DNA of 64,000 nucleotides from Kappaphycus alvarezii. Lineage: Eukaryota; Rhodophyta; Florideophyceae; Gigartinales; Solieriaceae. This document shows, piece after piece, positions 1 to 12,256 of the stretch (the stretch's first letter is position 1; every line of letters starts with the position of its first letter). Under the pieces are notes generated by a model, which did no database searches, was not told the origin of the DNA, and saw only the letters and a list, made by a program, of their open reading frames with translations. The stretch spans positions 124,001 through 188,000 of the forward strand of contig NADL03000868.1 of NCBI GenBank assembly GCA_002205965.3, read 5' to 3'. The translations under genes and the position numbers were made by a program.

Positions 1-215
1 CTGCTTCCAACTTGCCTTCTGTGTCATGGAGGAAGCAAGTTACTCAACTTAATATATACTTTTTTCATGCTAAAATCTCGGCAAAACTAATAAAAGCACC
101 GATAAAAGGTAGGAAAATACTTCATGTAGACACAGAGAGTTTATCAAGAGATACTTGAAAGAAAATAAATAAATCTGGCCCACAAAATCTTAATCCTCTA
201 CATCAAACCTAGAAA
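1..215 (+). repeat. Remnant of the Ty3 LTR family, cut by the window edge
   Basis: The order of short blocks (AACTTGC, GGAAGCAAGTTACTCAACTT, a TATATA-containing stretch, then AATAAAAG) follows the middle of the intact LTRs at 35726-36446 and 42508-43229, in the same orientation. Divergence is high, so this is an old solo LTR or LTR fragment. Its left end lies outside the window and the right end is approximate. Confidence 0.5.
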
Positions 216-429
216 TTCCCCCAAGACATCATAAGTACCCATGTAGTCCACACATATTCCCGTGGATGGCACACGATTGCAAACCCTTTCCTACTGCGCA
301 CATTGCTCATCTGACGACCCCACCACCGGACCATGACCAGGGACACATGTTCCATCCAATTCATTCCTTCCCCTCCTGTATACCCCAGCTCTACATCCCC
401 ATCTTCGTCCGCGGGCTTATCATCATCCT

Positions 430-789
430 TTACTTCCTCTCCCGGCTATTCGTCGACCTCTTTTTCTTCTTTCCCTGCTCGGCCTTGTCGTTATCTTCTT
501 CCATCCTGTAGACCAGTTCCAGAGCTATCCACTCCTCGAAGCACTCCCTTGCCTTGTCATCCTCCTCTTCCAAGTTCTCACTCCCCACTGCGTTCGGTGC
601 TTCGATCTCTACCACGTGACGAGCATCGAGCTCCGTCAGGCGTTTCCTGGTTTGGCGACAGAGGTAGTCCTCGACGTCGGTTGGGACCGAAGGGAATAAA
701 GGAGAGGCGGTGGTGGGGCGAGGATAACGGTGTTTTGAAACGGAGAGAGAATGCGGTAGTCTGTGCATGATTGCTGGTAGGGGGTGCAA
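430..789 (-). pseudogene. Acidic-tail family copy 1, partial
   Basis: About 119 codons on the minus strand encode a segment with PTDVEDYL followed by an acidic stretch and FEEWIALELVY. The same order of motifs (P-T-D-x-x-D-Y, then Glu/Asp-rich, then F-E-E-W-x-x-x-E-L-V-Y) recurs at 16399-16956, and in weaker form at 5686-6218 and in the tandem units at 46, 52 and 57.6 kb. The N-terminal motif seen in other copies is not recognisable here and the C-terminus becomes Lys-rich, so the copy is partial. The function is unknown; no domain I know matches. It may be a host gene family captured by repeats or the product of an unclassified mobile element. Confidence 0.45.
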
Positions 790-2820
790 GAATTTTCAAG
801 TTTTTGTCGTTAAAGTGTCGTGGATAATTTTAGACTGCATCGGAAGGGTTTAATTTTCATCGAAATTTTCAAATTAGCAGCCCCGATGATTCAGAGAAGT
901 AGGCTAAAATTGTTCTTGTAGAGGTTATATCTGAAAAACGCCCTTAGAGGGATTTTTTCTGGTTAAATCACGTTTAGAAATATTGATTATGGAAAAATAT
1001 ATTTAGAGGAGACAATAAAGATCAAATAAACTAGGAAAACTAAAATAATTTCTGTGAAAGGAGAAGTCAGCCTCACTTAAAAAGAGAAAATATAAATATA
1101 AAATGATATAAAGAAACTTAAATTTAGCCGCGTAAAAAAGAAAGTAGAGGGAGAAACAAAGGATGTGGAAGTGAAGAGAGAAACATAACGGGAGGGAGTT
1201 TAACATTGTAAGGGGATTACCTTCATTTTCTCGCTTGCACCTACCATGCCTGCTGTACAAGAGATGATCCCTGAAACAGTCGAGGGTTCACTGCATTTTC
1301 GTCTTGGTCACGGCACGTCCAAAGGGAATAGTAGGAATTAGAAGAATTATTGGATCCAAAATAAAAAATCGTGGGGATAAATAATGGTCTTGAGGACGGG
1401 GAAATGGGCGCAGCGCACCCATAAATTGACGTCCGGGAGGGTCATAGAGGCGCGGAATGCCTGCCTCCTTTGATCCCCAATAGGAATTATTTCCTGCACT
1501 GCTGCATGGATTGCGTCGTTTAGTTTCTGAAACGATGGTGTGGTACGTTAGAAAAAGGCACTAAATGATAAAAGTGTTAAACTGCAGACAGGAGATTGGC
1601 TAATTCCGGTGGGCGTCCAAACCGTCGTTTTATGTTGCGAGACTCCTGATAGTAGTGGGCAGAACAACTCTAAAAAACCTGTTGGCAGCGAAGCTGGACT
1701 CGAGAAAAGCAGCTGCTGTGATTTTCTTGGTTTAATTTAATGGTATCTCAACGATGGTCCGCTTTTCGTCCAGTAATTTTACTGGAAGTTGAATAATTGA
1801 TTGAAATATTTTAAAACGGTAGAGACCGAGATAATTTTTAAAACAGAGAGTATGTAGCCGAGAAGACAATGCCGGTGATATAAAATATGCTCTTTACTTT
1901 TATTGGCTTCCTGCACGCTGCAAGTGGCCAATGTAAACCACCTGGTTAGCTCTCTGCTAGCAATATATTCGAATACTGCAGTGGACACCCGTAATAATAA
2001 TGAAGTAAAGTTTTTCTTCATCCGCTCCCACGCCAATGTCCTTCCTTGAACTACAACTAGTCTACCCACGCCTTCAAAAACGTATTTCAGAACTACTTTT
2101 CTATAATTACCCTGAAATCACTCAACATCTCCTTAGGGTACAACTGCCTCTGAATAAATATCTCAATATTAACATATCCAAGCTTTCTTCCTTTAAGAAA
2201 TGGCCGTATTTTCTAAACATTAACCAAATCAAACTTCTGCTCAATCCATTCTATTATTTCAATATTACAGTTCTTCTTTTGGGAAAAATTTCAACTATAT
2301 TAGTCTAGATTTTAGTCGTCCTTGCCACTTTCAAATTCTTTTACGAGTACATTATTTATTATTTTGAAACTAAGAATTTATGTAAATGTACAATCCCATT
2401 GAAGAAAAAGTTTAAGCGCATTACTGCTTGCAGAAACTGACTTTTGTTCCCGGAGAGGAAGGAGGCATCCAAATGTGCCCCTAAGTTATTCATCGCCCGA
2501 TTCTTTACAAAAGGGCACATATCCCAATTCCAACAGAACAATCCCGTCAGTCAATTATCTAATCAATCTGAAAAAGCCTCGTAAATACGCCCACTATTAA
2601 CGCTACCAAATTCCTCTGGTCTTTTAATTTTTCGTAATAATCTGGTACGAAAAGCCCCAACAATGACCTGGGCATAATATTTACCTTTAAAGAGGTCTAA
2701 ATTAGAAGCTTGGGTGAGGGAAGGATTACAGTGCGAATTTGCGGCTATTGGGGGAAGTAAATGGATGAAGGTCAGGAGGATAACGCGAATCAAGAGAATT
2801 AGTGGAGTGTGGAAGACTAC
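790..2820. other. No gene recognised
   Basis: The stretch is AT-rich with only short overlapping open frames lacking any motif I recognise. A small GC-richer patch near 1390-1480 has no coding pattern. It is probably degraded repeat DNA. Confidence 0.5.
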
Positions 2821-3070
2821 ATGGATCTGTCGGAACCGTTCGACAACGCTCCTTCAGAGGACATGATTTAGGGATCCGAGGAGGACGAAGATCAGTCTGC
2901 GGTAGAAAATTGGAGCTTTTGGATATTTTGATATATCGGACTCTTTACCTGATATTTTACTGAAGGTAGAGTATCTTCAGGAATACTTCGTGCATCCAGA
3001 TGTTCTGAAGAAGCAGTTTAGATATTTAGCTGCCCGAGGAAATTTTTATGCACTTGTTTTCGTGACATAA
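2821..3070 (+). pseudogene. Acidic coding remnant of unknown family
   Basis: An ATG at 2821 opens a short acidic frame (DLSEPFDNAPSEDM, then EEDEDQSAVE) with one TAG. After a one-base shift near 2910 a second frame continues as YFDISDSLPDILLKVEYLQE and ends at TAA 3070. The second frame reads like real protein (mixed hydrophobic and charged residues, no low complexity). The DIS motif after an acidic stretch vaguely recalls the C-terminal part of the copy at 16399-16956, but this is not firm. I do not recognise a family; a broken gene or repeat ORF is the most I can support. Confidence 0.3.
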
Positions 3071-3969
3071 ATGTTTTCAAAGATTCTTTCGATTCTTATT
3101 TCGTAAAAAGTTATTGAAAGGAGTACGTTTCGATATTTTTTCAAATTATGTTACCTCAAAGGAGGTAAATTTGGGATTATTTAATATTTGAAATATGTGG
3201 TCGGTGTGCAAGAACCTTAAATCGTTATTGCAATAAAAAATTCTTGAATGCAACTAGTAGTAACTATTATATGTCATTTCAACGTCCGTTCACTTACATT
3301 CAAATGACATTACCGAAGTGAAAAGCTTCTTCACAGAAAGATAAAGCACGTAGGGACCCAACATAAAATTAATAGTAGACTATATCTAAGTTAGAAATAA
3401 GGTTTGGCTCTTAGAAACGTTTTGGAGAGATTTCAACACCGAAATGATGAAAGATCTTTTTTTTCGAAATATTCCTGAAACCGTGAGGTAATGCACTATT
3501 GAACTTCTTCCAAAAATTATATTAAAATTAAATTTTTGTTCCTCGTGACGATTTTTGGGATAATTGGCAAGTAGTTTTCAATCCTGCGACTTATTTCTAC
3601 CACATCATATTCTGCTGGATTATGTTGCATCTGATGTGATGTGTACTGAAATTTTATGGTCATCAATAAAACCAGGACAAAGGATCAAATTTGAGGGCAG
3701 TATCTGAATTTGTAATATATTTTTGAATTCGGTTTAGTGTGACAAATCTAGGTTTTATTTTCATTAATTTATGAAACGCTGTCAGTAATTGGTACCAGTG
3801 AACGCTATAGTTCTATATATATAGAGAGAGAGAGTTCTCTAAAACTCTATAAATTGGCTACGTCATTTCTACTCTTGGCTGTTAGCTTTAGGAATTAGAA
3901 ATGGAACAAATATGTGTCCCTTGCATAGAACCCTTCTTTCGTAGCATTATTGTCCATACAGTTCCATAA

Positions 3970-4331
3970 AATACATTTTATGGTATTCATCACGTTTTTC
4001 TGATGCTTCAGAGTTTGCCAATAAGTCTACACAGTCTGACTGAACCCTTTTATTAAGGAGGGGTCAAGCAATTTGGCAGAAAACTTCAAGTTCAAACCCA
4101 AATAGTTTAGAAATTTAAAAATCAACATCGTACATAGGAAAAGTTTCTTTTGCCTTAGTCACTGATCATATGCGATAAACTTTGACCTTCCAGAATCACA
4201 TGTGGATTCTTGAATCCGCGTCTGTATGGACCTCTTTTATCCCTAGACTATATTATCTTTCCTTTTTGTTGCTTGAAAACCTCCGTCCTGGATAATTGGT
4301 TCTGAGAATCTCATCACGCCTATTTATCATA
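3970..4331 (-). repeat. Diverged LTR remnant, Ty3 family, reverse orientation
   Basis: Read on the + strand this matches the reverse complement of the intact LTR at 35726-36446: an AAGTCTA block, GTCAAGCAATTTGGCAGA, the TTTTATCC block, GTTGCTTG, then GGTTCTGAGAATCTCATCAC before the LTR terminus near 4331. Many substitutions and small gaps indicate an old copy. Confidence 0.5.
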
Positions 4332-4339
4332 TTAAGATG

Positions 4340-5258
4340 CACAGTTTTTTTGCAAAAAACTGAAATATTTATTTTTTCTCATTATATAGGGAAATACCAT
4401 AATTAGCACTGCTTTTCATTAATTGTTTGTGAAACTGTTTTTACGAGCCCACTTTAAGGATTGCTTTGAGGAAAAAGGGTTAAAGGAAGGACTTCAGATT
4501 TTTGTCTCTGTCTTTTTGGGCACAAAAATACGGGGTTGAAGGACCATTTAATCTATTTATCACCTTTCAATGGAAAAAGACCTAATTTCGTTACATTACG
4601 GAGTGTGTTTTGAAATATTCATCAATAGTTTCAGACACATGTCAGATAATTCCGTTTGCAATAAGAAAATGTCTAAATATTGGTAATTTGTCGTTTAATT
4701 CTCATTTTTAACGAAATTCCGTACCTTGACGAGAATAACTGCGGACCATGCAGTTCAATACATTCCAGTGTCTGCAATGTAAATTTCGCATCAAAAAGTA
4801 AAGAACATGGAAGAGAAACAAGGCTGATGGCGTGAGAATTTTTCAGAGTAAGACGAAAAATTCTCGGCCCGTTCTCGGTACACTCCGTTTATACCTGCAG
4901 AGCTTCGCTCCGCTACTCGAGCACCATTTGTACAACACAAGCTCCGATATTTGCCGCACTTAGATGGCTCGGATCCTGGTAGAGCATATCAACGGGAAGC
5001 AGCGAATCGTGCCTCTAACGAGGAGACACCCCCCGATCCACCTCCAACTCGACCCACCTAGCCAGATTTTTTCCCGCATACAACCCCTCCTCCGCCTCTA
5101 CCCTCAATGCCTCCCCCATCCAACGGGTCGAGGAGGCAGTCGCTTCCACGGTTAAATGTCATCAGAACGACTCACACCCATGGACTCACACCCATGGAGT
5201 CATTGAAAGGCCATTGCAGTTCCTTTCCTCGCCAGAGATGTTCAGTTTGGGTTTGCAT
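4340..5258. other. No gene recognised
   Basis: The left half is AT-rich and non-coding in appearance. A GC-richer patch (about 4860-5155) holds a 63-codon ATG frame from 4964 without recognisable motifs. At 5170-5200 a 14-bp word (CTCACACCCATGGA) is repeated almost back to back. Confidence 0.4.
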
Positions 5259-5695
5259 TGATAGTTATAAATAGGCGAGGATGAGATTCTCAGAAACGAT
5301 TATCCCAGACCGGGAGGTATTGCAAGCGAAAAAAGTGCTACCAAATTATATTTATGAGAACACTAATATGAAAAGGAAGGGCGTTGAGGGTTACAAATGA
5401 ATATAAAAGTTCCAGGGTCCAGCACTTAGGCTCATCGGCTGATATTAAAAAAATATTCCTAGATCAAAAGCTGACTTTCAAATTTTCAGCTACTTTTGTG
5501 TGCACTTAAAGCTATCTGCTTACTTGCTTTTCATCTCCCAGAGGAAGCGATTTACTCAGCTTGCACCGAATTTTCGGCTTACCTCGAAATCTCGAACAAA
5601 TATACTGAATACCATGAAATGCATAAAAGGAATGCTGTGGACGAGAAGGGCTAGCAACAGATACTATCAGAATAAATATCTAGATCTAATCCTCA
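5259..5695 (+). repeat. 5' two-thirds of a diverged LTR, Ty3 family
   Basis: It begins TGATAGTTATAAATAGGCGA, corresponding to the TGATAGGGGTAAATCGGCGG terminus of the intact LTRs. It then follows their order: GATTCTCAGAAACGATTA, a poly-purine GAGGT block, AAAAGTGCTACC, a GAGGAAGCGATTTACTCAGC block, and the AAATATCTAGATC block. The distal end near 5695 runs into the acidic-tail copy on the other strand. Confidence 0.6.
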
Positions 5696-6218
5696 CAGCA
5701 TTCTTCTTCGAGATCAGAGCAAAACCTTTCCACCATAATATCGATACCCCCGATGGAGTCCCGCAGATTCAGTTGAACCGCCCTGGAAGACATGTATACT
5801 CTCCACGGACATATCAAGATCCTCCAATCCCTCCTCACGATCCTCAAACTTCGCTCCATCCCAATCAAATAGATTTCCATTTCAAATTCATTCTCCCCTC
5901 CGTTCTCCACAGGAACCCCCCCACAGCTATACACTAATAACGCCTATAGATCCACCAAGTCCTTTTCACCTTCTGATCCCTCGACACCCGCGCCAGCCTC
6001 CTCCGGTTCCTATGGTTCCTCTGCATCCTCATCTATCTCTACTTCCTGTATCACCTGAAAAATTGACCGTGAACCCACTCTCGAAGGAGTTCCCAGCCTA
6101 TACTTTTGCAGTAGTCCTTGAGGTCAGTTGGCCCATTGGCTATGAAAGCCAGACTATTGATGAGACGGTTGGCTCTTTTTGATTTGGCGATAGTGAGGGA
6201 CTTGCTGAGGTTAGTTAT
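5686..6218 (-). pseudogene. Acidic-tail family copy 2, frame-broken
   Basis: Read on the minus strand from 6218, the frame gives ITNLSKSLTIAKS, then RLINSLAFIANGPTDLKDY and LLREWVHG. This corresponds to MTDLRPSLTITRS...SLALVANGPTN...DDY in the tandem units, with the start ATG changed to ATA. Following a frame change near 6060, an acidic segment (VIQEVEIDEDAEE) contains two TAG codons, then LVYSCGG and ENEFEMEIYLIG up to a TAG at 5686. The N-terminal half (K-S-x-x-A-x-R-L-x-N-S-L-A) is the best preserved in the window and defines that part of the family. GTCAATTTTTCAG at about 6060-6075 could be an intron end, but this is unproven. Function unknown. Confidence 0.45.
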
Positions 6219-6560
6219 GTTTGAGGGCAAAGTGGCTAAGCCGATGGAGTAGTTGATGGCAGCGGTGTCGCTTAAACGATATTGCTATCGAAATTTCAAT
6301 AAGGGAATGTTTTCGAAAAATTGAAGGCATTGGACGAAATAAAAAATGGAAGGCAATGTTGCGGTTTTGAATTTTCATTCCTTCAAGGAAATAAAAAAAA
6401 TCTGTTTGATAAATTATTGGAACTGAATTTAGAGGACGAAGCGGATCAAGAGTCAAAATATTTGTCCTCGAAAAAGAGGACCAATCTTCAAACATAAGAT
6501 AGAAAATGGTGTCGTTCATTGCATTTGGATTCATAAAGGAAAAGGACTCTAGATTTTTTT
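6219..6560 (-). repeat. Conserved 5' flank of acidic-tail copy 2
   Basis: On the minus strand this stretch matches, block by block, the DNA upstream of the acidic-tail copies at 16399 and 45961: ATGAATCCAAAT, CCATTTTCTAT, the GATCCGCTTCGTCCTC block, TTCAGTTCCAATAATTTATC and ATTTCGTCCAA. Conservation of several hundred bases upstream shows the copies spread as DNA segments longer than the ORF. A 107-codon frame runs through it here but is not open in the other copies. Confidence 0.5.
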
Positions 6561-7460
6561 GAAAGAAAATATGGAACTACTCGTCAAAAGTAGAAGAGTT
6601 CAAGGATTGATCCTTGGATAAAAGAAAGAGTAATTGGCAGAAAGGACCGGTTTCGTACGAACATACATATTCGCATATCTTCCAACAGTAAAGACGCCCA
6701 AAACTTTCCATGCATAATTGTGCGCTCTGGTGGCTAACCGCCCCTCCCCACACCTGTGCAACAGTCTCTCCCATGGAGCTTCACCAGAATTGTAACGAAG
6801 GGGGAAAACTTCTCCCTGTCTCCATCGGGTCGGATCTATTCATGGCGCACGAGCTCTCAACGCACGTCGCTTCGATACAGTATAGCCTCTCTCCAAATTC
6901 CTACTAGCCCCGGAGGATACTCATTTAGCTCTTCAACTCCTTTAGACCTGCTTCGGAGTATACCGGATCACCTACCTCGCACATGAGGTTCCACCTCATT
7001 GCACCCTCAAAGGGGCTGTAGAATTCAATACCGCTGTTGACGCTACGCAGCGGAGCGATCTGGAAGCCGATATTTTCCCGGAATAATGACTCACTATTGA
7101 GCCCTCTAGCCCCCCAAAACTGTGCGAGTTTTGATAGTGTTTGAACGAAAACTGGCGTTAAGTCCAGGTACGAAGCTTACAAAGACCAAGGTGCTAGTCT
7201 TGGTCGTGAAGAACTTAGATGTCAAGCCGAGTAATTCGTGCTCGTTACTTTTAGTTCAGTGACTTTGGACAGTTGAACCCAAATATATACAGTTCTAAAT
7301 CACTACCTCTAGAGTATTGCTGAGGTAATCACCTGCACGCAACAAATGTTGCGAGGGCGATGCATTTGATATTGATAATTCCTCGCTGTGACCAAATGCA
7401 CCTGCGTCCATGTCTAAATGACCAACCTGTATGTTTCATGCAATTGCATGTAAACCTAAC
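6561..7460. other. No gene recognised
   Basis: Moderate GC, with two overlapping short open frames at 6710-6986 that show no known motif. Probably old repeat sequence. Confidence 0.4.
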
Positions 7461-7471
7461 AAAACCAACAT

Positions 7472-8534
7472 TTGGCATCAGGTTCCGCTACTCTTGGCTC
7501 GCTTCGGCCTCCGCGTTCCCCCTCTCCGTCTGCCTATGCCCTGTTCTTTTTCCTTCTCCCTGTGCTACTGAACCTTGCTCTCCAATCTTTCACATCCGCA
7601 ATTTATGCTCACGACGAGCGGAAGACGCAAGTGGCACCCGAGAAGGTTGCCCAGTTAACGGCTATCGACTCAATGGAGCGGTTTGGGCAGGGGCAGCTCG
7701 CTCGCCCAGTTGAAGAAAAGGCCTTTGATGACACGCCAAAGCGGGATGAGAGGACCGTGGCATTTCAAGTCTCGTCGGTGGATGGTTGCATGAACTGACT
7801 TTCATGCTGACCGGCTCCAGGCAAGGGTTCCTACATCTCGGACCGCAGTCACAATAGTGGTAAATCTTTAGGAGTTGTATAGTATGGCACAGAAGCGTGT
7901 GGAGGGTATTCAGAAGACGTGATTGTAGTTCTATTGCAGGGTATCTTTGTTTTCTCGCGCTTTAAAATGCCACAAGGGGGGCATGCACGACTCTTACGGA
8001 TCAGTATGATGACCACGCGCTGTGATGTACCTACGCATCCGTCCGTAGGTGGCGGTATGACTCGCAAACACAGTTATTTGCCTCGGACCTTTCAAAAGCT
8101 TCCCTACACCTTGTCCTCAAGCCCCACAACCCTGCCATGCAGTTTTCCCGGACATCAGAGCGTTTGGAGAGAACGGGGCCACAGACTATTGTGATGTAAC
8201 CGTCATCCACCTCTCGACTCCCTCCCGCCTCTCCTCTCTTCCGCGATGCCCTCTCAAGCCCCTTAACCATGCTCGCCTGGGCAAGGACACTCGCTTTGCC
8301 GAGTTGATACGTTCCAAGGGTCCTGGGCATCGCTTCATTGCCCTTCCACACTCCACTTTGGGGGGCTGGCACCCTTCCGCTCGGGACTTCGCCAACCGGG
8401 TTGCGACTGGCATTGCCGCACGGGCAGCCATTCCGATTGCTGATGCGCAGCGAACATTGCTCGCTCGTCACGCGGCAGGACTCGTCCAGAATAACGCCAG
8501 TTATCTGCTGGCAGGAGTTCTGGGCGAATCTTAA
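7472..8534 (+). pseudogene. GGWHP-domain retroelement fragment, copy 1
   Basis: Several frames in order resemble the carboxyl end of certain LINE-type reverse-transcriptase polyproteins: a stretch to 7795, KCHKGGMHDS near 7966, DIRAFGENGATDYCDVTVIH near 8150, and HRFIALPHSTLGGWHPSARD near 8330. The last runs on to a stop at 8534 after LLARHAAGLVQNNASYLLAG. The Cys/His-Lys-Gly-Gly motif followed by D-I-R-x-x-G, D-V-T and T-L-G-G-W-H-P matches what I remember of the post-RT region of such proteins; this is recall, not a search. The RT itself is missing and frameshifts separate the parts. The same domain occurs at 28050-28523 and 31907-32240, and its tail is in the tandem units. A TIR-like motif follows 57 bp after the stop. 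Confidence 0.5.
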
Positions 8535-8590
8535 TGTCAAAGAGAGTTGGTTCTAGAGAACCTCCGTTATCCGGGTGTATCAATCGCTAC

Positions 8591-8760
8591 ACAAAGGTGA
8601 AAGGTTTGAGTGTTTACTCTTGGAAGATATACCCGATCTATCCGATAGTTTTCCAGGCAACCACAATCGACTCAAAAAGGTATACCGACACAGTAGTGAG
8701 GGAGGAATTGCGCAAAGTGGGTCCCGTTTCCGTAATATCTATCTCAACCCCACCCTGGGA
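8591..8760 (+). repeat. TIR-like motif R and its downstream block
   Basis: GGTGAAAGGTTTGAGTGTTT, then CTCTTGGAAGATATACCCGA, then TTTTCCAGGCAACCACAATC and ACTCAAAAAGGTATACCGAC. This order of blocks recurs on the + strand at 15535, 17665, 31617 and in each tandem unit, so it is the most abundant short repeat of the window. See the MITE at 15533-15782 for its paired form. Confidence 0.65.
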
Positions 8761-9555
8761 AGGCGTAAAACTCATCCACGGACGCAGGAGCACGGACTCA
8801 AGCAAAGCAAGAACGGACAAGATCAAACACAAGCTCAAGCACTGACTGTCGGACAAGCACTACCTCACACTCCAAGAATTCCGCGAGAAAAAGCCCTAGA
8901 CGAGGAGGATCGGCTTCGAGCCCAAGGCCTGTTTTTTTCCTATTGGGTTTTTTTGGGCCTGTGCATGGACCCGACCGATCTCAAGAATTACACTCGAACG
9001 CCGCACCGAAAACTCTACGGTTGCCATCTTAGTTTCTCCCCGACAACGTAGGCCTAGACGGCTCTTTGTCAGGAGCAAATTCAATGCTCATCCCACTTTA
9101 TGTACCATTGATCGCTGACAAAAGAAACAGACCCCATTCATCTGTAGCTCAACCCAACGCCACGTACCATTGATCCTTCGCAATATAAAGCCTTGCTCAC
9201 CCCCATTGGCACCCCTCCATAAGTTTAGAGCCCCCACTTATGAAAGAGGGGTCAAAATCATCTACGTATACTCTTGCTGACGTTATGCAGCGCTTCTGCA
9301 AATTCAGAATGATAGCAAGACGTCATTTAGGTCCCGAGAGTACAGGTCGATCTTATCGGAGGAATCTGATGGGTAGTCAGCTTGGTGTGGTGAACATTTA
9401 TTTAAAACTCCTGACTAACAAAAGCCGCCTAGTGGGCTATGTTGTCAGGGTAATGTTGCAAGAGGAATACTGTAATGCATGCAGAGAATCTTGTTCGGTT
9501 GGATTTTGGTGTGTATCAGGGCCAGCGAGAGGAGAGAGATGCAATGAAATGGCCG
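8761..9555. other. No gene recognised
   Basis: Mixed composition. Open frames to 9051 (+) and 9240-9581 (+) lack recognisable motifs; the first is the in-frame extension of the preceding repeat, so it is not independent evidence of coding. Confidence 0.4.
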
Positions 9556-10870
9556 CTAGTGATGAGTATATAGTACATTGATGGCGTGTCGTAATCGTTT
9601 AAGTTGGTTGTCGGTGATGGCGTTGTTCCGGAGGAGTTCCATTGTCCTGGTAGCAGTTCTGTGGGGCGTAGTCGTAGGTACTGGGTGATGTGGGAACCAG
9701 TGTAGGAACCATCATAAGGCGAGGCGACGTGGGTGCCCCTTGAGGATGGGGGAGGTGCGGAAGGATGGGAATGTTCCTATTTGTGTTACGGCGGGTGCGT
9801 AGCGGGGTGAGAAGCTACGTTGACGGCGGGATGGGGGGTTGTTACGGGTATTCCAAATGGTGGTGTAGAGGCGGGATGGGTGCGTCTGGGATGCAGAGGT
9901 GAGGGTTGTGTGGAGAACGGAGTTGGTACCAGAGGTTCTGATATTTTGAAAGGTGCGGGCCGCCGTTGACTTCTGGTTGCCTGTGCCCGTTTTGGTGGTG
10001 GCTTGGAGAGTGGCGAGGAAGTTGGAGGCTTGTGTTTGAAGAAGGCTGGTGAGGTCCGGGATTTGGAGGATGGCTCGTAACCGGGATAGGTGGGTGGTGT
10101 TGAATGTGCCTCTTGTGCGCAGGGAGGATGCGACGAGCTGCCGCTGGATGGAGAGGTCGGTGCGATGGAGGTCGTCGAGGTCGCGCAGCAGGATTGGTCC
10201 GTATAGGTACGTGCTGCGTATGAAGGTGTGGAGGAGGTGGCCAGGACGGGCAGGGGTCATGTCAGTAGTGAGGGGTGTTCATTGTAACAGGGACCGGGTG
10301 CCTTGTCGGGTGCGTTGGGCCCTAATGATGGTCGCTTCTGGGTGTATTCCGTGAGGGGTGATTGTCATCCCTAGGTATGGGGCCTTGTCTGAGAGAGGAA
10401 TCGCCGTGGAATGGATTGTGAGTGGTAGCGCTGGGTGGGCCGGGTGCTGGGAGATTACTATGCACTTGTTGGGTGCCCAGTTCATTTGTCTGGCCGACGC
10501 CCACCGTTGACATTCATCGAGGAGAGTCTGGAGGAGGGAAAGGTCGTGGGAGTGGAGGAGGACGTCGTCTGCGAATGGATTGCATGGAGGAGGGAGGGAT
10601 AGGGAAGTCTTGATGGCAGTCAGGGCGTGGGGAAGGCCATTAATAAAAACATTGAAGAGGAGTGGGGAGAGAGGGGAACCTTGGGTGGGACCGAGGCGGA
10701 TTTTTGTTGTCGTAGAGGTACAGTCGTCTCTTGTCCGGACCGTGGTGGTGGAAAAGGTAGGATAGAATGGGGTGGTTTACTTTATTTTCCTGATAAGAGC
10801 AAAGGTGGGGCTCATTTACTGTAATTGAGATGAGGGCTAAAACGTGCAGAGTGGCTGTCACGGCAACGTA
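9556..10870 (-). pseudogene. Non-LTR (LINE) reverse-transcriptase fragment
   Basis: One minus-strand frame from about 10770 carries GPTQGSPLSPLLFNVFINGL and, about 30 residues on, NPFADDVLLHSH: the conserved P-Q-G-S-x-L-S-P-x-L-F and F-A-D-D motifs of the palm of non-LTR reverse transcriptases, with both catalytic Asp present. It continues through the MNWAPNKC and YLGMTITPHG motifs typical of the RT thumb border. After a TGA at 10279-10281 the same frame goes on (ATG at 10260), meets another TGA at 9712-9714 and stays open to TAG 9556. The N-terminal half (endonuclease, RT fingers) is missing; a TAA lies just upstream in the frame near 10780. No poly-A tail is visible. A dead 5'-truncated LINE copy is the natural reading. 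Confidence 0.75.
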
Positions 10871-10884
10871 AAGTCATAAAAGCG

Positions 10885-10919
10885 CTGTACTGTACTGTAC
10901 TGTACATGTATATATATCT
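10885..10919. repeat. TACTG microsatellite and TA run
   Basis: About three TACTG units followed by TATATATAT. The related palindromic word CTGTACAGTA appears again at 11890-11905 and 34585-34600. Confidence 0.7.
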
Positions 10920-12256
10920 ACAAATTAAAGTGATAAATTTCTTGTATACTGTATATCTGTACATATCTGGCATGGCTCCAGATTTCATCTAACACTTGCA
11001 GTGTTGGAATCAGCGCACCAAACTACATCGGCACATGTATTTAACATGACATGCAGATTTGCAACTCCAAATGGGTTCCAGCCAATCCATACATCTCAAT
11101 AAAGACACCCATCCTTTTTTCCCCAACTACATAGGGGGGGAATTTTGGGAAACCCATTATTTCGAAAGGGGTGGAAATTTGGTGTGTTTTCAATCCATGA
11201 AAAATCAGGTCAGCTGTTCCCTGAGGGATGTCGTGATAAATGGGTAAAAACTTACAGTGTAAAGTATTGGCGGGAAGCCGTCAAAACGCTAGAAAACTGG
11301 CTAGAGGCCAGCCAACAGGCACCCCGCATTGGACATCGCTACCGCCGCGGCATGACGCTGTGTTAAGACTTGTTTGACCCTTGTGTAGGTCTTCCTTGCC
11401 CTGGTAGCGACGTTGCGTGCGACGTCGGTTAGCAACGCGTGAGCGTCCGGGTGCCATCCTCCGAGGGTAGAGATGGGGACGGGGACCAGCGTACTCCTCG
11501 CGGAAGACGCGATGAAGGACTCGTATCTTCTGTGTTTCGCCGTTCTTGCTGCGTTGAGCGAGGTGAGCGGGTTGAAATTCCGAAAGTAATGTCAAAGGTC
11601 CCAGTTCCCCACTATGTTCCATTCGGGATTGATGTATTTAATGCGCTGTCATAAGTAATGAGTACCGTATATATGTATCTCAAACTCTACATTGCAACAT
11701 TACTGGCGTTATTCGCCGCCGTATCTACCAGCGACTGAGTTGCACCCTCTGGTCCTCCATCGCTGAAGCTATCCTGTCGCGAGCACCGATGCGTATGGAC
11801 GACGAAGTACATCCGGTTAGATCTTAAGCGTATAGTTAGGATGTGCGCAGTCCACAGTAGATACTGAACGCATTAAACTTGTTCTTCTTACTGTACAGTA
11901 CAGTACAGGCAGTACTGCAAATTGCAATAAACGAATCTGGTATTGAATCCGAAAAGTCAATACAGTAAATTATCTTGCACTGCTGCACTGTACAGTGAAC
12001 ATTTAATAAAAGCATTTGATTGTTGTACTATACATACAGTAGATTAAAAAAAATAAAAATCCCCTGGTATTCAGCCTTCCGAAGTCTCAGCAATCGCACG
12101 CCACCAACCACTGAATCTTCACAGCAAAAAATCCCCATTTTTACCCCCTATGTACCTATTGCAATTTATTGCTTTGGAACAGAGCATAATCCACAACATT
12201 TTGGCAGTAGAGCTCCAGAGGGAGTTACAAGCCTACGGTTTTGCAATTTTTTTTTA
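10920..12256. other. Repeat debris, no gene recognised
   Basis: AT-rich at both ends with a GC-richer middle (11270-11620). At 11300-11345 the words GAGGCCAGCCAACAGGC and CGCATTGGACAT match the block that follows TIR-like motif R at 17800-17850 and 31740-31790, so part of that repeat is present. Nothing else is identifiable. Confidence 0.4.

Noticed and set aside
11281-11622. 113-codon minus-strand ORF (Arg-rich)
   Set aside because: It overlaps the repeat block GCCAGCCAACAGGC...CATTGGACAT on the other strand and has no motif; likely chance.
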